Assembly: GCA_025449725.1 (NCBI GenBank)
Contig: JANWIU010000119.1
Coordinates: forward strand, 1-16,706
Reading direction: 5' to 3'
From: Pseudobdellovibrio sp.
Lineage (GTDB): Bacteria > Bdellovibrionota > Bdellovibrionia > Bdellovibrionales > Bdellovibrionaceae
Length of the DNA stretch: 16,706 bases
Made by a program: the position numbers and the translations under genes. Under the pieces are notes generated by a model, which saw only the letters and a list, made by a program, of their open reading frames with translations, ran no database searches and was not told the origin of the DNA. Shown in pieces: positions 1 through 7,488 of this stretch (the stretch's first letter is position 1; each line of letters starts with the position of its first letter).

Positions 1-1169
1 AAAAGTGATGTTAATTCAGCGTCTGAATGAAAGCGTAAATTCCTGCCTTGCATGCGGTGGAACTGGCGGTAAAACAGCGCGCCGAGATTGCCCTTTGCGG
101 GATAAAGCACCATGACCTGCGCCTTAGGATCAGAAACAGATGCAATTTGTGCTACAAAATTTGACGTGTCTTCAACAAACTCCAGCACACCCAGCAAGGC
201 AATAAATGAGAATTTTTCGCTGAACGCTGTGGCTTCAAATACTTTGTTAAAAAACCTTGCACGGGGATGTGCAAAATAATCTTCGGTTCTGACATACCCG
301 TCTACACCCGTTAGCAGGGCACGATGCTCAACAAGCAACTTGCTGTAAAATCCGGTGCCTGATCCTATTTCAAGAGTTCGGCCGGCAAGGCCTGACGCCA
401 GGTCTTCTTTAATTAGCTCTTCTTTAATAATCTGCGCTTCACGTTTTTTCACCAGAGCTTCGGTGAAGCCTGTCGTTCCTGCTTTTCTTTCAAAGTACAG
501 TTTATTTTTAAATACGTCATAATTCGTAGTGAAGCTTGGATCTAACCGGGAAGCAAAACACCCGAAAGATAAATCGCGATTGCAAATAAATTGGATCTCG
601 CTACCTATAAGATTTTTCACTTCGGCAAATGTAAATTTGCGAGGCGAATACTTGGCCTTCCTGGCCCAACTTTGATAAAATGAAAATAGTCTGTGTAAAG
701 CAGTTTTTATTCCCTCTTCTTTTTTAGAAAAGCTATGAACAAAATTTTTGGTGGCAACCTGACCCAAAACTTTTTTGATTTGCTCATCACTGAGCCAATC
801 CAACAACCCTGCGGAAACGCAGATGTCACAGCCAATCTCTTCTAAATTTGCTACGTCACCGCAGATCCATTGCGCGTTCTTATAGTCTGAAAATTTTGCT
901 TTCGCCGCTTCAATGGCAGGTTTTGAAATATCATAACCGACAAATTGAATATCGCCCCGGTTTTTTAGCTGACCAAATAGCCTTCCGGAGCCACACCCCA
1001 GCTCTACAACTCTGGAATTGGGCGGCAATTGCTCTAAAATAAACGCAACATACAATCTTCTGTAATGAAGGCTCGAATAAACAATCTTCGACAGTAAACC
1101 CTCGTAGCGCCGCTGTTCCCAATCAAGTGCCTGACGTTTCCAAAATTCAGTAAATGAATTTAGATCCAT
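1..1169 (-). CDS. Tandem double SAM-dependent methyltransferase (3' end off the left edge)
   Basis: The reading frame is uninterrupted from an ATG at 1169-1167 to the window edge, giving 389 codons with the C-terminus missing. It holds two class I (Rossmann-fold) methyltransferase modules. The first has motif I VVELGCGSG at residues 54-62, followed by the acidic-strand motif GYDIS at 78-82. The second has motif I TLEIGSGTG at 265-273, followed by GVDGY at 288-292. Both glycine-rich loops are the usual SAM-binding signature, so both modules may bind SAM. Substrates cannot be read from the sequence. The start overlaps the stop of the upstream glycosyltransferase gene (TAATG), which indicates translational coupling. 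With its two upstream neighbours it probably acts on a glycan or small metabolite, but that is only context. Two separate genes are ruled out by the continuous frame. Confidence 0.85.
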   Translation of the reverse strand, partial: MDLNSFTEFWKRQALDWEQRRYEGLLSKIVYSSLHYRRLYVAFILEQLPPNSRVVELGCGSGRLFGQLKNRGDIQFVGYDISKPAIEAAKAKFSDYKNAQWICGDVANLEEIGCDICVSAGLLDWLSDEQIKKVLGQVATKNFVHSFSKKEEGIKTALHRLFSFYQSWARKAKYSPRKFTFAEVKNLIGSEIQFICNRDLSFGCFASRLDPSFTTNYDVFKNKLYFERKAGTTGFTEALVKKREAQIIKEELIKEDLASGLAGRTLEIGSGTGFYSKLLVEHRALLTGVDGYVRTEDYFAHPRARFFNKVFEATAFSEKFSFIALLGVLEFVEDTSNFVAQIASVSDPKAQVMVLYPAKGNLGALFYRQFHRMQGRNLRFHSDAELTSL

Positions 1170-3178
1170 TACTGCCGCCGTTCCCATGACATGCTGAACG
1201 GCAGGGAATAGAAATGCTTCCCGGAGGATTTCAAAATGAGAATGCTTGAAGCTGAATCTGATTTGATCGTGATAGACTTGGGGCTTTTGCAGGGCATTTT
1301 GTAATACTCGTCAAACGGAGCACTTAAGGATCTTCGGTTGTAATCTGTTAAACCTAAGCCGCTTGTGATCACGTGTTCTTCAGAAGTTTCTTCGCAGGTA
1401 ATGAGCAGGCGAGGTTCACTAATTCCCCATGTCCATCTTGGAAAATTATAAGGATCAAAGCTTGAAACAGGGGCTCCGGTGACTTCCAGTTTTAACTCGC
1501 CCGCCGGTAGAATCTTTAAATGAAAGAAAACAAAACATTCAGAATGAGAATAGCCGCAATCATTACTGTAAATGACCGCTTCATTTTCACTGATTTGGCG
1601 AACGCCGGCTTTGGAGTCTTCCGGAACTGATTCTGTAGCCCGGTAATCATAAGGAAATCCTACGTTTGCCCACCGGCGAGGCTTAGCTTCATCCGAGAAA
1701 GTATAAAAACAAATTTGAAAATGCGGAGTCTCTTCCACCTGTTTACATTCGATTTCGCGATTTAAAAGGGATTTATAAATATTGTCGGGAAGATAAGGCT
1801 TCAGGCTATTTGTAAGCTTCAGGTCATTAAACACTTCTACTGGAACAGTTTTAGCCGGCAATGCAATGAGGCCATTGAAATGCCGCGAGTTGTTTTTGTT
1901 AGTTCGCGAAGCAAAGTACGGATAAGTAAACGAAAAGTCTTCAAAAGAATCTATACCGTAAAAGTAACTGTGATTTTGGAAGTAGGCGAAATCCCAACCC
2001 GTTGTCTCGACTACTTTTTGTATAAATTGTTGCTGGGCACTCAGTGTGCTGTTGGAATTAAAGGCGCTTTTAAAGTCCGGCCGAATTCCCCAGCCCATAA
2101 AATTAAACACAATGGCAAAACCGCTAAGCAAAAGAATGGATTGTTTAAGCTTACTGTTTTCAATCTGAAAAATCTTTATTGAATAATATAAACCACAGGC
2201 CACCATGAACGGTACAATATGCCGTGCTAAACCTATGGCAGCCACTAAGTGAAAAACGAATATTCCTGAAAATATAAAGATACCGGCAAAAAATCTGCTT
2301 TCATAATTTTGCTTTTTAAAATTCATTGCCAATAACGCTACCGCCGGAATTATATAGAATTCGCTGGCAAACATTCTTGCGAAATTCGTTAAACTTTGGA
2401 AGCTGAGGCCGTTTTGAATTCTAAGAAAGGAATGCATCACTCTAAAAAAGCCTTTACTGATATCGTAAGAGGGATCAGGCGGCAAAATTAGGAATTTATA
2501 AATTAAGTAGTAAGAACACGACAACGCCACCGCACCTGAAACGATGGCAATGGATTTCAGTTTTTGTTTTATTGTTTCATCACGGCCGGATAAAATAGCG
2601 GCGGCATAAGCCGCAAGCAGCGCCACGGCACTGACGTGCATCTGTAAGGTAAGCCCCAAAAAAATTCCGGCGAAAACCAAATACCAAATCCGACTGCGGT
2701 TTAAAAAACAAATAATTGAAATGAATAAAAACAAAATCTGAAAGGAAGGGTTTACAAAGGCAAGAAGCTGAGATTGATAAAAGGGCGATGATAAAAATAT
2801 AAGATAGAACAAATTGGCCGCGCCCAAAGAGTATTGTCTTTTCAAAACCAGCCACAAAAAGGAAATTCCGAATGCGGCCAATAGGCTCTCAAGCCAATAT
2901 ACCGACATTAATGATTTTGAAAGATAATAGGGTAAGCCGATTAAATAGTAATAAAATGGGCCGGGTGAAAAGCCCCCGCCTGATAGCTCAGGGCCATGCC
3001 AAATACTGACATGATTAAAATAAATGTCGACCGCTCTTTTCAAGTCGCGTGACTGATAGGTATTCGGCGATATTAAGATTTCCGGATTCAAAAAAGTAAA
3101 TTTATAATAAACAAGCGCTGCCAAAAAAAGAAAAACAGAAATGACTAAATCGTAATTTTTAAAGTTTTTCAGCTTCAA
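1169..3178 (-). CDS. GT-C family membrane glycosyltransferase (GT39/ArnT-like)
   Basis: A 669-aa polytopic membrane protein. A first membrane helix (about residues 10-30) is followed by an extracytoplasmic loop with an Arg-Asp pair at 44-45. Next come the aromatic/proline segment GPFYYYLIGLPYYL (73-86) and, after more helices, LQMHVSA (178-184). This order is typical of GT39/ArnT/PMT-type enzymes, which take a sugar from a polyprenyl-phosphate donor and transfer it on the outer face of the membrane. About eight to ten helices occupy the first ~365 residues, and the last ~300 residues are largely soluble and presumably periplasmic. The start is a TTG at 3178-3176, with a weak purine-rich GTGAG upstream and an 11-nt gap from the JmjC-like gene. 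The stop overlaps the ATG of the double methyltransferase. Family assignment is from motifs only; donor and acceptor are unknown. Confidence 0.72.
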   Translation of the reverse strand: MKLKNFKNYDLVISVFLFLAALVYYKFTFLNPEILISPNTYQSRDLKRAVDIYFNHVSIWHGPELSGGGFSPGPFYYYLIGLPYYLSKSLMSVYWLESLLAAFGISFLWLVLKRQYSLGAANLFYLIFLSSPFYQSQLLAFVNPSFQILFLFISIICFLNRSRIWYLVFAGIFLGLTLQMHVSAVALLAAYAAAILSGRDETIKQKLKSIAIVSGAVALSCSYYLIYKFLILPPDPSYDISKGFFRVMHSFLRIQNGLSFQSLTNFARMFASEFYIIPAVALLAMNFKKQNYESRFFAGIFIFSGIFVFHLVAAIGLARHIVPFMVACGLYYSIKIFQIENSKLKQSILLLSGFAIVFNFMGWGIRPDFKSAFNSNSTLSAQQQFIQKVVETTGWDFAYFQNHSYFYGIDSFEDFSFTYPYFASRTNKNNSRHFNGLIALPAKTVPVEVFNDLKLTNSLKPYLPDNIYKSLLNREIECKQVEETPHFQICFYTFSDEAKPRRWANVGFPYDYRATESVPEDSKAGVRQISENEAVIYSNDCGYSHSECFVFFHLKILPAGELKLEVTGAPVSSFDPYNFPRWTWGISEPRLLITCEETSEEHVITSGLGLTDYNRRSLSAPFDEYYKMPCKSPKSITIKSDSASSILILKSSGKHFYSLPFSMSWERRQ

Positions 3179-3189
3179 TTAATTCTCAC

Positions 3190-3801
3190 TTAGAAGTCTA
3201 CAAATTTCGAGTCCGCATCTAACACCGCAAACATATGACTGAAGGAATCTGAATCCAGGGCAATAACTTCGTGCGGTCTTCGGGCTGCAACGTAAAAGAC
3301 ATCTCCGGGATTTGCCACCATGACTTCAGGTTGAAAGCGAGGAATCCAGTCACTAATAATAGGGCCTTGCGCCGGCGTCAGTTCTTTGTCATAAACGCTT
3401 TCAGGTAACTGTGGCCAAATCTTCCATTTTTTTGATCCAAACACCTGCACTCCGAACAGATCGTACGCATCAAAATGCGCAGGAAACGCCTGTGAAGATT
3501 CGGGCGAGTAGTAAGAGCTACAAAAAACTCTTACGTTAAAAGTTTTTTCCAGCTCATCACAAATTTTTCGAACATTTTCGAAATAGTTCTGAATCCGTAC
3601 GAAGTTCCACGTTGTTTTTTGATTACCCGGAACCGTGTGGCTATAGCAAAAGCCGTCTTCCTGAGTTTCGAAGTACCGCATTCTGTTTTTTTTAAATTCT
3701 TCGTCGGAATTTAATAAGGTGAACAACTCTTCAATTGTAGGCGGAGGATACTCTTTGATGAGTCTTTTAAATTCGGGGAGCATGGCCTGCCGGTCGTTCA
3801 T
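3190..3801 (-). CDS. JmjC/cupin-type Fe(II)/2-oxoglutarate oxygenase-like protein
   Basis: A 203-aa soluble protein with the hallmarks of the bacterial JmjC/cupin_4 oxygenases (the ribosomal-oxygenase fold). An HxD pair, H109 and D111 in FPAHFDAYDLF, sits in a strand followed by FGSKKWKIWP (121-130). A distal histidine, H177 in RRPHEV, follows NPGDVFYV (164-171). Together H109, D111 and H177 would form the iron-binding facial triad. In this family such enzymes hydroxylate amino-acid side chains or small molecules; the substrate here is unknown. The protein is shorter than RoxA/YcfD (about 370 aa) and lacks their C-terminal dimerisation and winged-helix regions. It is the first gene after tRNA-Asn and its terminator, and heads a three-gene operon. 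ATG 3801-3799 is used; an internal ATG at residue 7 is possible because no strong ribosome binding site distinguishes them. Confidence 0.75.
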   Translation of the reverse strand: MNDRQAMLPEFKRLIKEYPPPTIEELFTLLNSDEEFKKNRMRYFETQEDGFCYSHTVPGNQKTTWNFVRIQNYFENVRKICDELEKTFNVRVFCSSYYSPESSQAFPAHFDAYDLFGVQVFGSKKWKIWPQLPESVYDKELTPAQGPIISDWIPRFQPEVMVANPGDVFYVAARRPHEVIALDSDSFSHMFAVLDADSKFVDF

Positions 3802-3843
3802 AAAACTAGGTTAACATAGACTAATTTATGTTCCAGAAATAAA

Positions 3844-3870
3844 AAAACCCCTGGAATATCCAAGGGTTTT
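3844..3870 (-). terminator. Intrinsic terminator after tRNA-Asn
   Basis: Read on the minus strand, AAAACCC-TTGG is followed by a 5-nt loop and CCAGGGGTTTT, giving a stem with one mismatch and ending in a run of seven T. It lies about 20 nt beyond the tRNA 3' end and in front of the JmjC-like gene. It therefore separates tRNA transcription from the downstream operon. Confidence 0.8.
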
Positions 3871-3889
3871 AAATTGAACCATAAAAAAA

Positions 3890-3965
3890 TGGCTCAGATG
3901 GCAGGACTCGAACCTGCGACCAAGCGATTAACAGTCGCTTGCTCTACCAACTGAGCTACATCTGA
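3890..3965 (-). tRNA. tRNA-Asn (anticodon GUU)
   Basis: A complete 76-nt cloverleaf with encoded CCA. The acceptor stem TCAGATG pairs perfectly with CATCTGA, followed by discriminator G and CCA (3892-3890). The D-arm contains TAGCTCAGTTGGTAGAGC. The anticodon loop is CTGTTAA, with anticodon GTT at 3932-3930. The T-arm contains GGTTCGAGTCC. It has its own promoter and terminator, so it is a single-gene unit. No integrase or repeated tRNA 3' end is visible, so there is no sign that it serves as an attachment site within this window. Confidence 0.98.
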
Positions 3966-3976
3966 ACGTAGAGGAC

Positions 3977-4006
3977 AACCTAGCGAAATCCGGCCTTTCT
4001 TGTCAA
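3977..4006 (-). promoter_or_regulatory. Sigma-70-type promoter for tRNA-Asn
   Basis: On the minus strand a perfect -35 TTGACA (4006-4001) is followed by an 18-nt spacer and a -10 TAGGTT (3982-3977). This would start transcription a few bases before the mature tRNA 5' end at 3965. The rest of the 3966-4103 gap shows no gene. Confidence 0.7.
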
Positions 4007-4103
4007 GAGCGGCGCCCTTTAGGGTCCTAAAAGCTGACAGAGATGGTTATTAAATGGGCAAAAAGAGGCCCTAAAGACGTTAGAGTTTATGTTGTTACCG
4101 GCG

Positions 4104-5186
4104 TTATTTCAATTTTTCCAGAATCAAATTGGCTATGAGTTCATGGCCTTTTTCAGATGGATGGACAGGGTCCACGAAGTATTCTTTCTGAGGTTGTAGC
4201 TTGTCAAAATGAGCATAGATATCAACGCACGAAATGCCTTCTTCCTGGCAAAGTTGCTTCTGCATTTCAGTTAGCTTTGCCACATCTGCTTCTACCCGCC
4301 ATGGTTCTAAGGACTTCGCTTTTTTCACCAGTTGGAGTGCGCTTTGACAATTCGAAGCAGAGGCCGCGGCTTCCGCCTCTTGATAAAATCTGTCGACATC
4401 AGCATAACGGAAGTCGTTGTTTGTTGGCATTTTAAGATAAGGAGTGCCGACAAAAATAATTTTAACATTTCTTTCTTTCAAACTTTTAATGAGGCGCAAA
4501 CTTTCTTGTTTTGAGGATTCAATTGAAAGCCGCTGCCTGATTGTATTTAAGGGCCGGCAATTAAGCCTCAGCGACGCTTCATTTTTAAAAAGCCTAAAGG
4601 CGGTTAACAAATTCAGATTCAAAGCTGAATCACCCGGAAGATTATTGCGATCAGAAAAATAACTGACATCATCGATAAAAGACAAATCATAAAATCTAAA
4701 ACGATCAAGGTCGTTAATCCCGTACGAAATGAGGACATACTTCAGACCGGGTAATTTATTTTTTAAAAACAAATCCCATAAGATTAAGCCTTGCTCTGTG
4801 CTGAATCCGATTTGTGAGGCATTTAAATACTTAAGTTGTAATGCTTTTGCAACTTTCGCCGTATAGGTGTCTTCGGCTTTTACTCCCCAGCCAAAAGCAG
4901 AAGATGGGCCCAGGGTAACGAGTTCAACTTTTTCTAAGTCGATTGAGGCAGAAGGGCTTTCAAGACGGAATCCATTTTCATCGGTAAAAACAGGCGCGCT
5001 TTCGAATTCGCTATTTAATTTTGGACGTGCCTGCCAACCCCACGATTTATGTTGTTGAAGAATTCGGTGAGCCCTGTACAAAGGGTTGGAACTGGTTTTC
5101 AGAAAAAAATAACAAACAACTTCCAGCATTCCAAACGCGATAGCCAACTGAAAAAACCAAAACAAAAGCCCCTTAAGAATTTTCAT
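4104..5186 (-). CDS. Membrane-anchored SGNH hydrolase with intact catalytic motifs
   Basis: A 360-aa protein with an N-terminal signal anchor (about residues 5-28), so the enzyme domain is probably periplasmic. The SGNH/GDSL blocks are complete. Block I is LGPSSAFGWG, with the probable nucleophile S95. Block II is NASQIGFST around G127. Block III is GIND (156-159). Block V is DPVHP, with D339 and H342, followed by SEKGH. Between blocks III and V (about 265-312) lies a helical insertion spaced like a TPR hairpin. In the family these enzymes are esterases or acyltransferases, and the anchored forms commonly act on envelope glycans. The ATG lies inside the end of the PP-loop gene (14-nt overlap), so the two proteins are translationally coupled and likely act in one pathway. 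Substrate is unknown. Confidence 0.85.
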   Translation of the reverse strand: MKILKGLLFWFFQLAIAFGMLEVVCYFFLKTSSNPLYRAHRILQQHKSWGWQARPKLNSEFESAPVFTDENGFRLESPSASIDLEKVELVTLGPSSAFGWGVKAEDTYTAKVAKALQLKYLNASQIGFSTEQGLILWDLFLKNKLPGLKYVLISYGINDLDRFRFYDLSFIDDVSYFSDRNNLPGDSALNLNLLTAFRLFKNEASLRLNCRPLNTIRQRLSIESSKQESLRLIKSLKERNVKIIFVGTPYLKMPTNNDFRYADVDRFYQEAEAAASASNCQSALQLVKKAKSLEPWRVEADVAKLTEMQKQLCQEEGISCVDIYAHFDKLQPQKEYFVDPVHPSEKGHELIANLILEKLK

Positions 5187-5961
5187 TTAGCAAATGCCTT
5201 TTGGACAATTCTATTTTGTAGCTGAAAAATTCCCGCAACTTTAATTTAAAGTGTTCAAAACCGTACATAGGAACGTAAATCCAAAACACCAGCATATTAT
5301 AAACCACAAATGGGTAACAGTCGTGCTGCGTACGCTGGTCAAAAAGCGAACCCTTGATATTCGGATGCGGCAGTAATTCATTATCATACAACCACTGCCC
5401 GGTTGTTCTTATCTTCGGTTTTGCATTCACCGTAAAACCGTGGCGGTCTACGATTAATTTATCCATAAACCGCTGATCCGGCGGTACATCCCAGTCAATT
5501 ACCAGACTGGAAAAGGCGATGCCGTGTTCACTGTACAGGTTTTGAAATAGCTCGCGGATTTCAGGCATGTGGCCGGGAAGATGCAAAAGTTCTTTAGTCA
5601 TTCCGTCATATACCGTTTCAATTTTTTGCTTCTTACAGTATTTGATTGCACTAATGTGCCAGCTTAAAGAACTAAGGCCGGGCGTTGAAAGATTCAATAA
5701 ATGAAATTTAAACAGCGACGAAAAATAATCATGATAAGATAAAAACCGAACCAGATCGTCTGTTGAAATAACCGTGTGAAATATTTTTGTTTGCGGATAC
5801 TTGAGCTGCAGCTTTGTGACGTTTTCTTTTGGAACCGGAGAACTTTCAGTGGCTTTTTCAAAAAACGTCAACAGGTGTACTTCGTTAAACTTCTGACAGG
5901 CCAGTGCTGCCGTACAAAAGGAATCCGTTCCGCCTGAAAATAAAATTGCACACTTACTCAT
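5173..5961 (-). CDS. PP-loop ATPase (N-type ATP pyrophosphatase superfamily)
   Basis: A 262-aa cytosolic protein. A PP-loop with the signature SGGTDS lies at residues 9-14, after a hydrophobic strand (CAILF). This binds the pyrophosphate of ATP in enzymes that adenylate a carbonyl or carboxylate and then attach nitrogen or sulphur (QueC, asparagine synthetase, sugar amidotransferases, tRNA thiolases). The segment YDGMTKEL (118-125) is where such enzymes carry a second nucleotide-pocket motif. The C-terminal half is not recognisable: the zinc cysteine cluster of QueC and the paired CxxC of PseA/WbpG-type amidotransferases are absent. It overlaps the small membrane protein gene by 8 nt and the SGNH gene by 14 nt. 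A role in making an activated or amidated building block for the envelope is inference from context. Confidence 0.72.
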   Translation of the reverse strand: MSKCAILFSGGTDSFCTAALACQKFNEVHLLTFFEKATESSPVPKENVTKLQLKYPQTKIFHTVISTDDLVRFLSYHDYFSSLFKFHLLNLSTPGLSSLSWHISAIKYCKKQKIETVYDGMTKELLHLPGHMPEIRELFQNLYSEHGIAFSSLVIDWDVPPDQRFMDKLIVDRHGFTVNAKPKIRTTGQWLYDNELLPHPNIKGSLFDQRTQHDCYPFVVYNMLVFWIYVPMYGFEHFKLKLREFFSYKIELSKRHLLNENS

Positions 5962-6139
5962 ACGGATTTTTTATTTCCAGTTGTTTAATAAGAAACCTGG
6001 CAATGAAACCAAACATTTTGAAAGGAAGATGCACTGTCTCAGAAACAAATTTAAACCAAATAATTCTGATTCGGTAAGGTAAGAATAAAGCAATAATACA
6101 AATGACAAATGCAATTAAAAGCCGTATCGCTGCTAACAT
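5954..6139 (-). CDS. Small membrane protein, first gene of the PP-loop/SGNH operon
   Basis: A 61-aa protein with a hydrophobic helix at about residues 5-22. A basic/aromatic stretch follows, then a second weakly hydrophobic amphipathic segment (about 38-54), ending in NPYE. Its stop lies 8 nt inside the PP-loop gene, the kind of overlap expected of a real coupled gene. No family is assigned with confidence. The segment after the first helix is loosely reminiscent of the C-terminal part of SxtJ-type small membrane proteins, but this is a weak impression. It does not carry the C-terminal FIYxxF-like tail seen on the other small proteins nearby. No strong ribosome binding site precedes the ATG. 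Confidence 0.6.
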   Translation of the reverse strand: MLAAIRLLIAFVICIIALFLPYRIRIIWFKFVSETVHLPFKMFGFIARFLIKQLEIKNPYE

Positions 6140-6246
6140 GATAAAAGCTTACAGGCAGACCGGTTAAAAGAGAAGTTGTTATCAGGACCTTTATTCCGGA
6201 AACGGCCTTAAAACATTGAAAAGAAGTACGTCACATTGTTTAATGG
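6140..6246. other. Divergent intergenic region between two envelope cassettes
   Basis: This 107-bp gap must hold the promoters for both the minus-strand PP-loop/SGNH operon and the plus-strand degenerate-SGNH/DUF5989 pair. One plus-strand match, TTGAAA at 6214-6219, a 17-nt spacer and TTTAAT at 6237-6242 (positions good to a base or two), lies so close to the start codon that its transcript would have almost no leader. No convincing promoter or operator was found. Confidence 0.4.
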
Positions 6247-7473
6247 ATGTTACCTATGAAGAGAATATTGCTCATTACGATACTGGGCCTGTGTTTTGCC
6301 GAGATCTACATGACATTGGCTTGGCCCGCTATAAGAACTAATTCTTATATGAACAGCATTTTAAGTAATGTGTGGTCCCACGTAAAAGACAATATTGCCA
6401 TGCCACCGTTTGTTGTTATCAATAATACCGACTGGGACAAAAAAGAAAGACTGGAAGAAATTTACCGGTATTCGCGTTGGCCGCCCGGCACGGATTACGA
6501 TGCCAGCGATTTTTTAAAGTACAGACCCAGCGATTACAAAATTCATATTAATTCTTTAGGCTTCCGTGGTCGCGAAGTCAGTGCAGAAAAACCAAAAGAT
6601 ACGTTTCGCATTCTTGCTTATGGCGCTTATATGACATTCGGCCAAGCCGTAAATGATCATGAAACTTATGTTAGCCAGGCAGAACAAATAGTTAATCAAA
6701 AGCTGCCAAACAAAAAAGTTGAAATTCTTAACGGCGGAATGGAGTGCGGAACCTTTATCATGGGACTATCAAGACTTCATCACGAGTTGGAGTCTACAAA
6801 AGCAGATGGCGTCCTTTTTGAATACGGATTCGTTGACGAGCACCAAGTCCCGCACGATAAAATTCCTGATAACTATAATACTCTCATCGGCCACCCGGAG
6901 TTGGAACCTTCTTTAAAGCAAAACTTTTTTGAAAGGCTGCGTGCCGGTTGGTATAAATTCTACGGGAACCTGGAAATTTACCTTTATAAATCCAAAGTCT
7001 ATACGGCCTTCCGGGAAAAAGTTTTACAGGATACCGGCGATGCCTACCGTGTAGGATACGAAGAATTAAGAAAAGCGCTTACTAAAACTTCAAAAGAGCT
7101 GGCAGCCAAAGGTATAAAAGTTTTTATTTTGGTTAATCCGGTACTTCCTAAAGAGGCCGTTCAAATGATGTCCGAAGTGGCAATGGAGACCGGTGCGATT
7201 TTGGTTAACGGCCGGCAGTTGCTTTCAGAGACTCCCCCAACGCCGAAGATGCTGGAAGATTTTGATAACGACGAACATAATTACTTAAGTGAAGTCGGAT
7301 TTAAACGGACTGAAATGGACTGGCGAAAGGGTTTAGATTTTAAGGAGTATGCTCCTTATTTTCATAATTTGTATCAATTGTCCCCTACAGGCCATCGGGT
7401 AATCGGTGAAGGGCTTGCAAATAGTATTGAGAACTATTTGAAAGTTTCTCCAAAAGATCAGAAACTGCGTTAA
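6247..7473 (+). CDS. Degenerate SGNH-fold protein lacking the catalytic triad
   Basis: A 408-aa protein with an N-terminal signal anchor (about residues 5-22). The fold framework of anchored SGNH proteins is clear: NSLGFRGRE (102-110) precedes block I, then a block II-like LNGGMECGT (161-169), and a C-terminal LSPTGH (378-383). At block I the expected GxSxTxG is GAYMTFG, putting Y128 where the nucleophilic serine belongs. Block III GxND reads GFVD (194-197). At the DxxH position it has NLYQ (374-377). All catalytic residues are therefore replaced while the scaffold stays open over 408 codons. This suggests a pseudoenzyme or binding protein rather than a decayed gene. It lies 15 nt upstream of a DUF5989 microprotein. 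MLPMKR begins at 6247; the ATG at 6256 (residue 4) is an equally plausible start, with GGATG upstream. Confidence 0.75.
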   Translation: MLPMKRILLITILGLCFAEIYMTLAWPAIRTNSYMNSILSNVWSHVKDNIAMPPFVVINNTDWDKKERLEEIYRYSRWPPGTDYDASDFLKYRPSDYKIHINSLGFRGREVSAEKPKDTFRILAYGAYMTFGQAVNDHETYVSQAEQIVNQKLPNKKVEILNGGMECGTFIMGLSRLHHELESTKADGVLFEYGFVDEHQVPHDKIPDNYNTLIGHPELEPSLKQNFFERLRAGWYKFYGNLEIYLYKSKVYTAFREKVLQDTGDAYRVGYEELRKALTKTSKELAAKGIKVFILVNPVLPKEAVQMMSEVAMETGAILVNGRQLLSETPPTPKMLEDFDNDEHNYLSEVGFKRTEMDWRKGLDFKEYAPYFHNLYQLSPTGHRVIGEGLANSIENYLKVSPKDQKLR

Positions 7474-7488
7474 CCAAAGGAACCGGCA

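Noticed and set aside
848..1122. Short open frames on both strands within the left-edge region
   Set aside because: They lie inside the continuous minus-strand double methyltransferase frame, which has recognisable SAM-binding motifs; the short frames have none.
3890..3965. tRNA-Asn as an integration site for a genomic island
   Set aside because: There is no integrase, no duplicated tRNA 3' end and no visible change in composition on either side within this window.
4017..4076. CTTTAGGG and CCCTAAAG inverted copies flanking 44 bp upstream of the tRNA promoter
   Set aside because: The arms are only 8 bp, the loop is long and no T-run follows; it does not make a convincing terminator for the SGNH operon, although that operon must end nearby.
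5173..5961. Assignment of the PP-loop protein as QueC (7-cyano-7-deazaguanine synthase) or as a PseA/WbpG amidotransferase
   Set aside because: SGGTDS fits, but the cysteine clusters that mark both families are absent.
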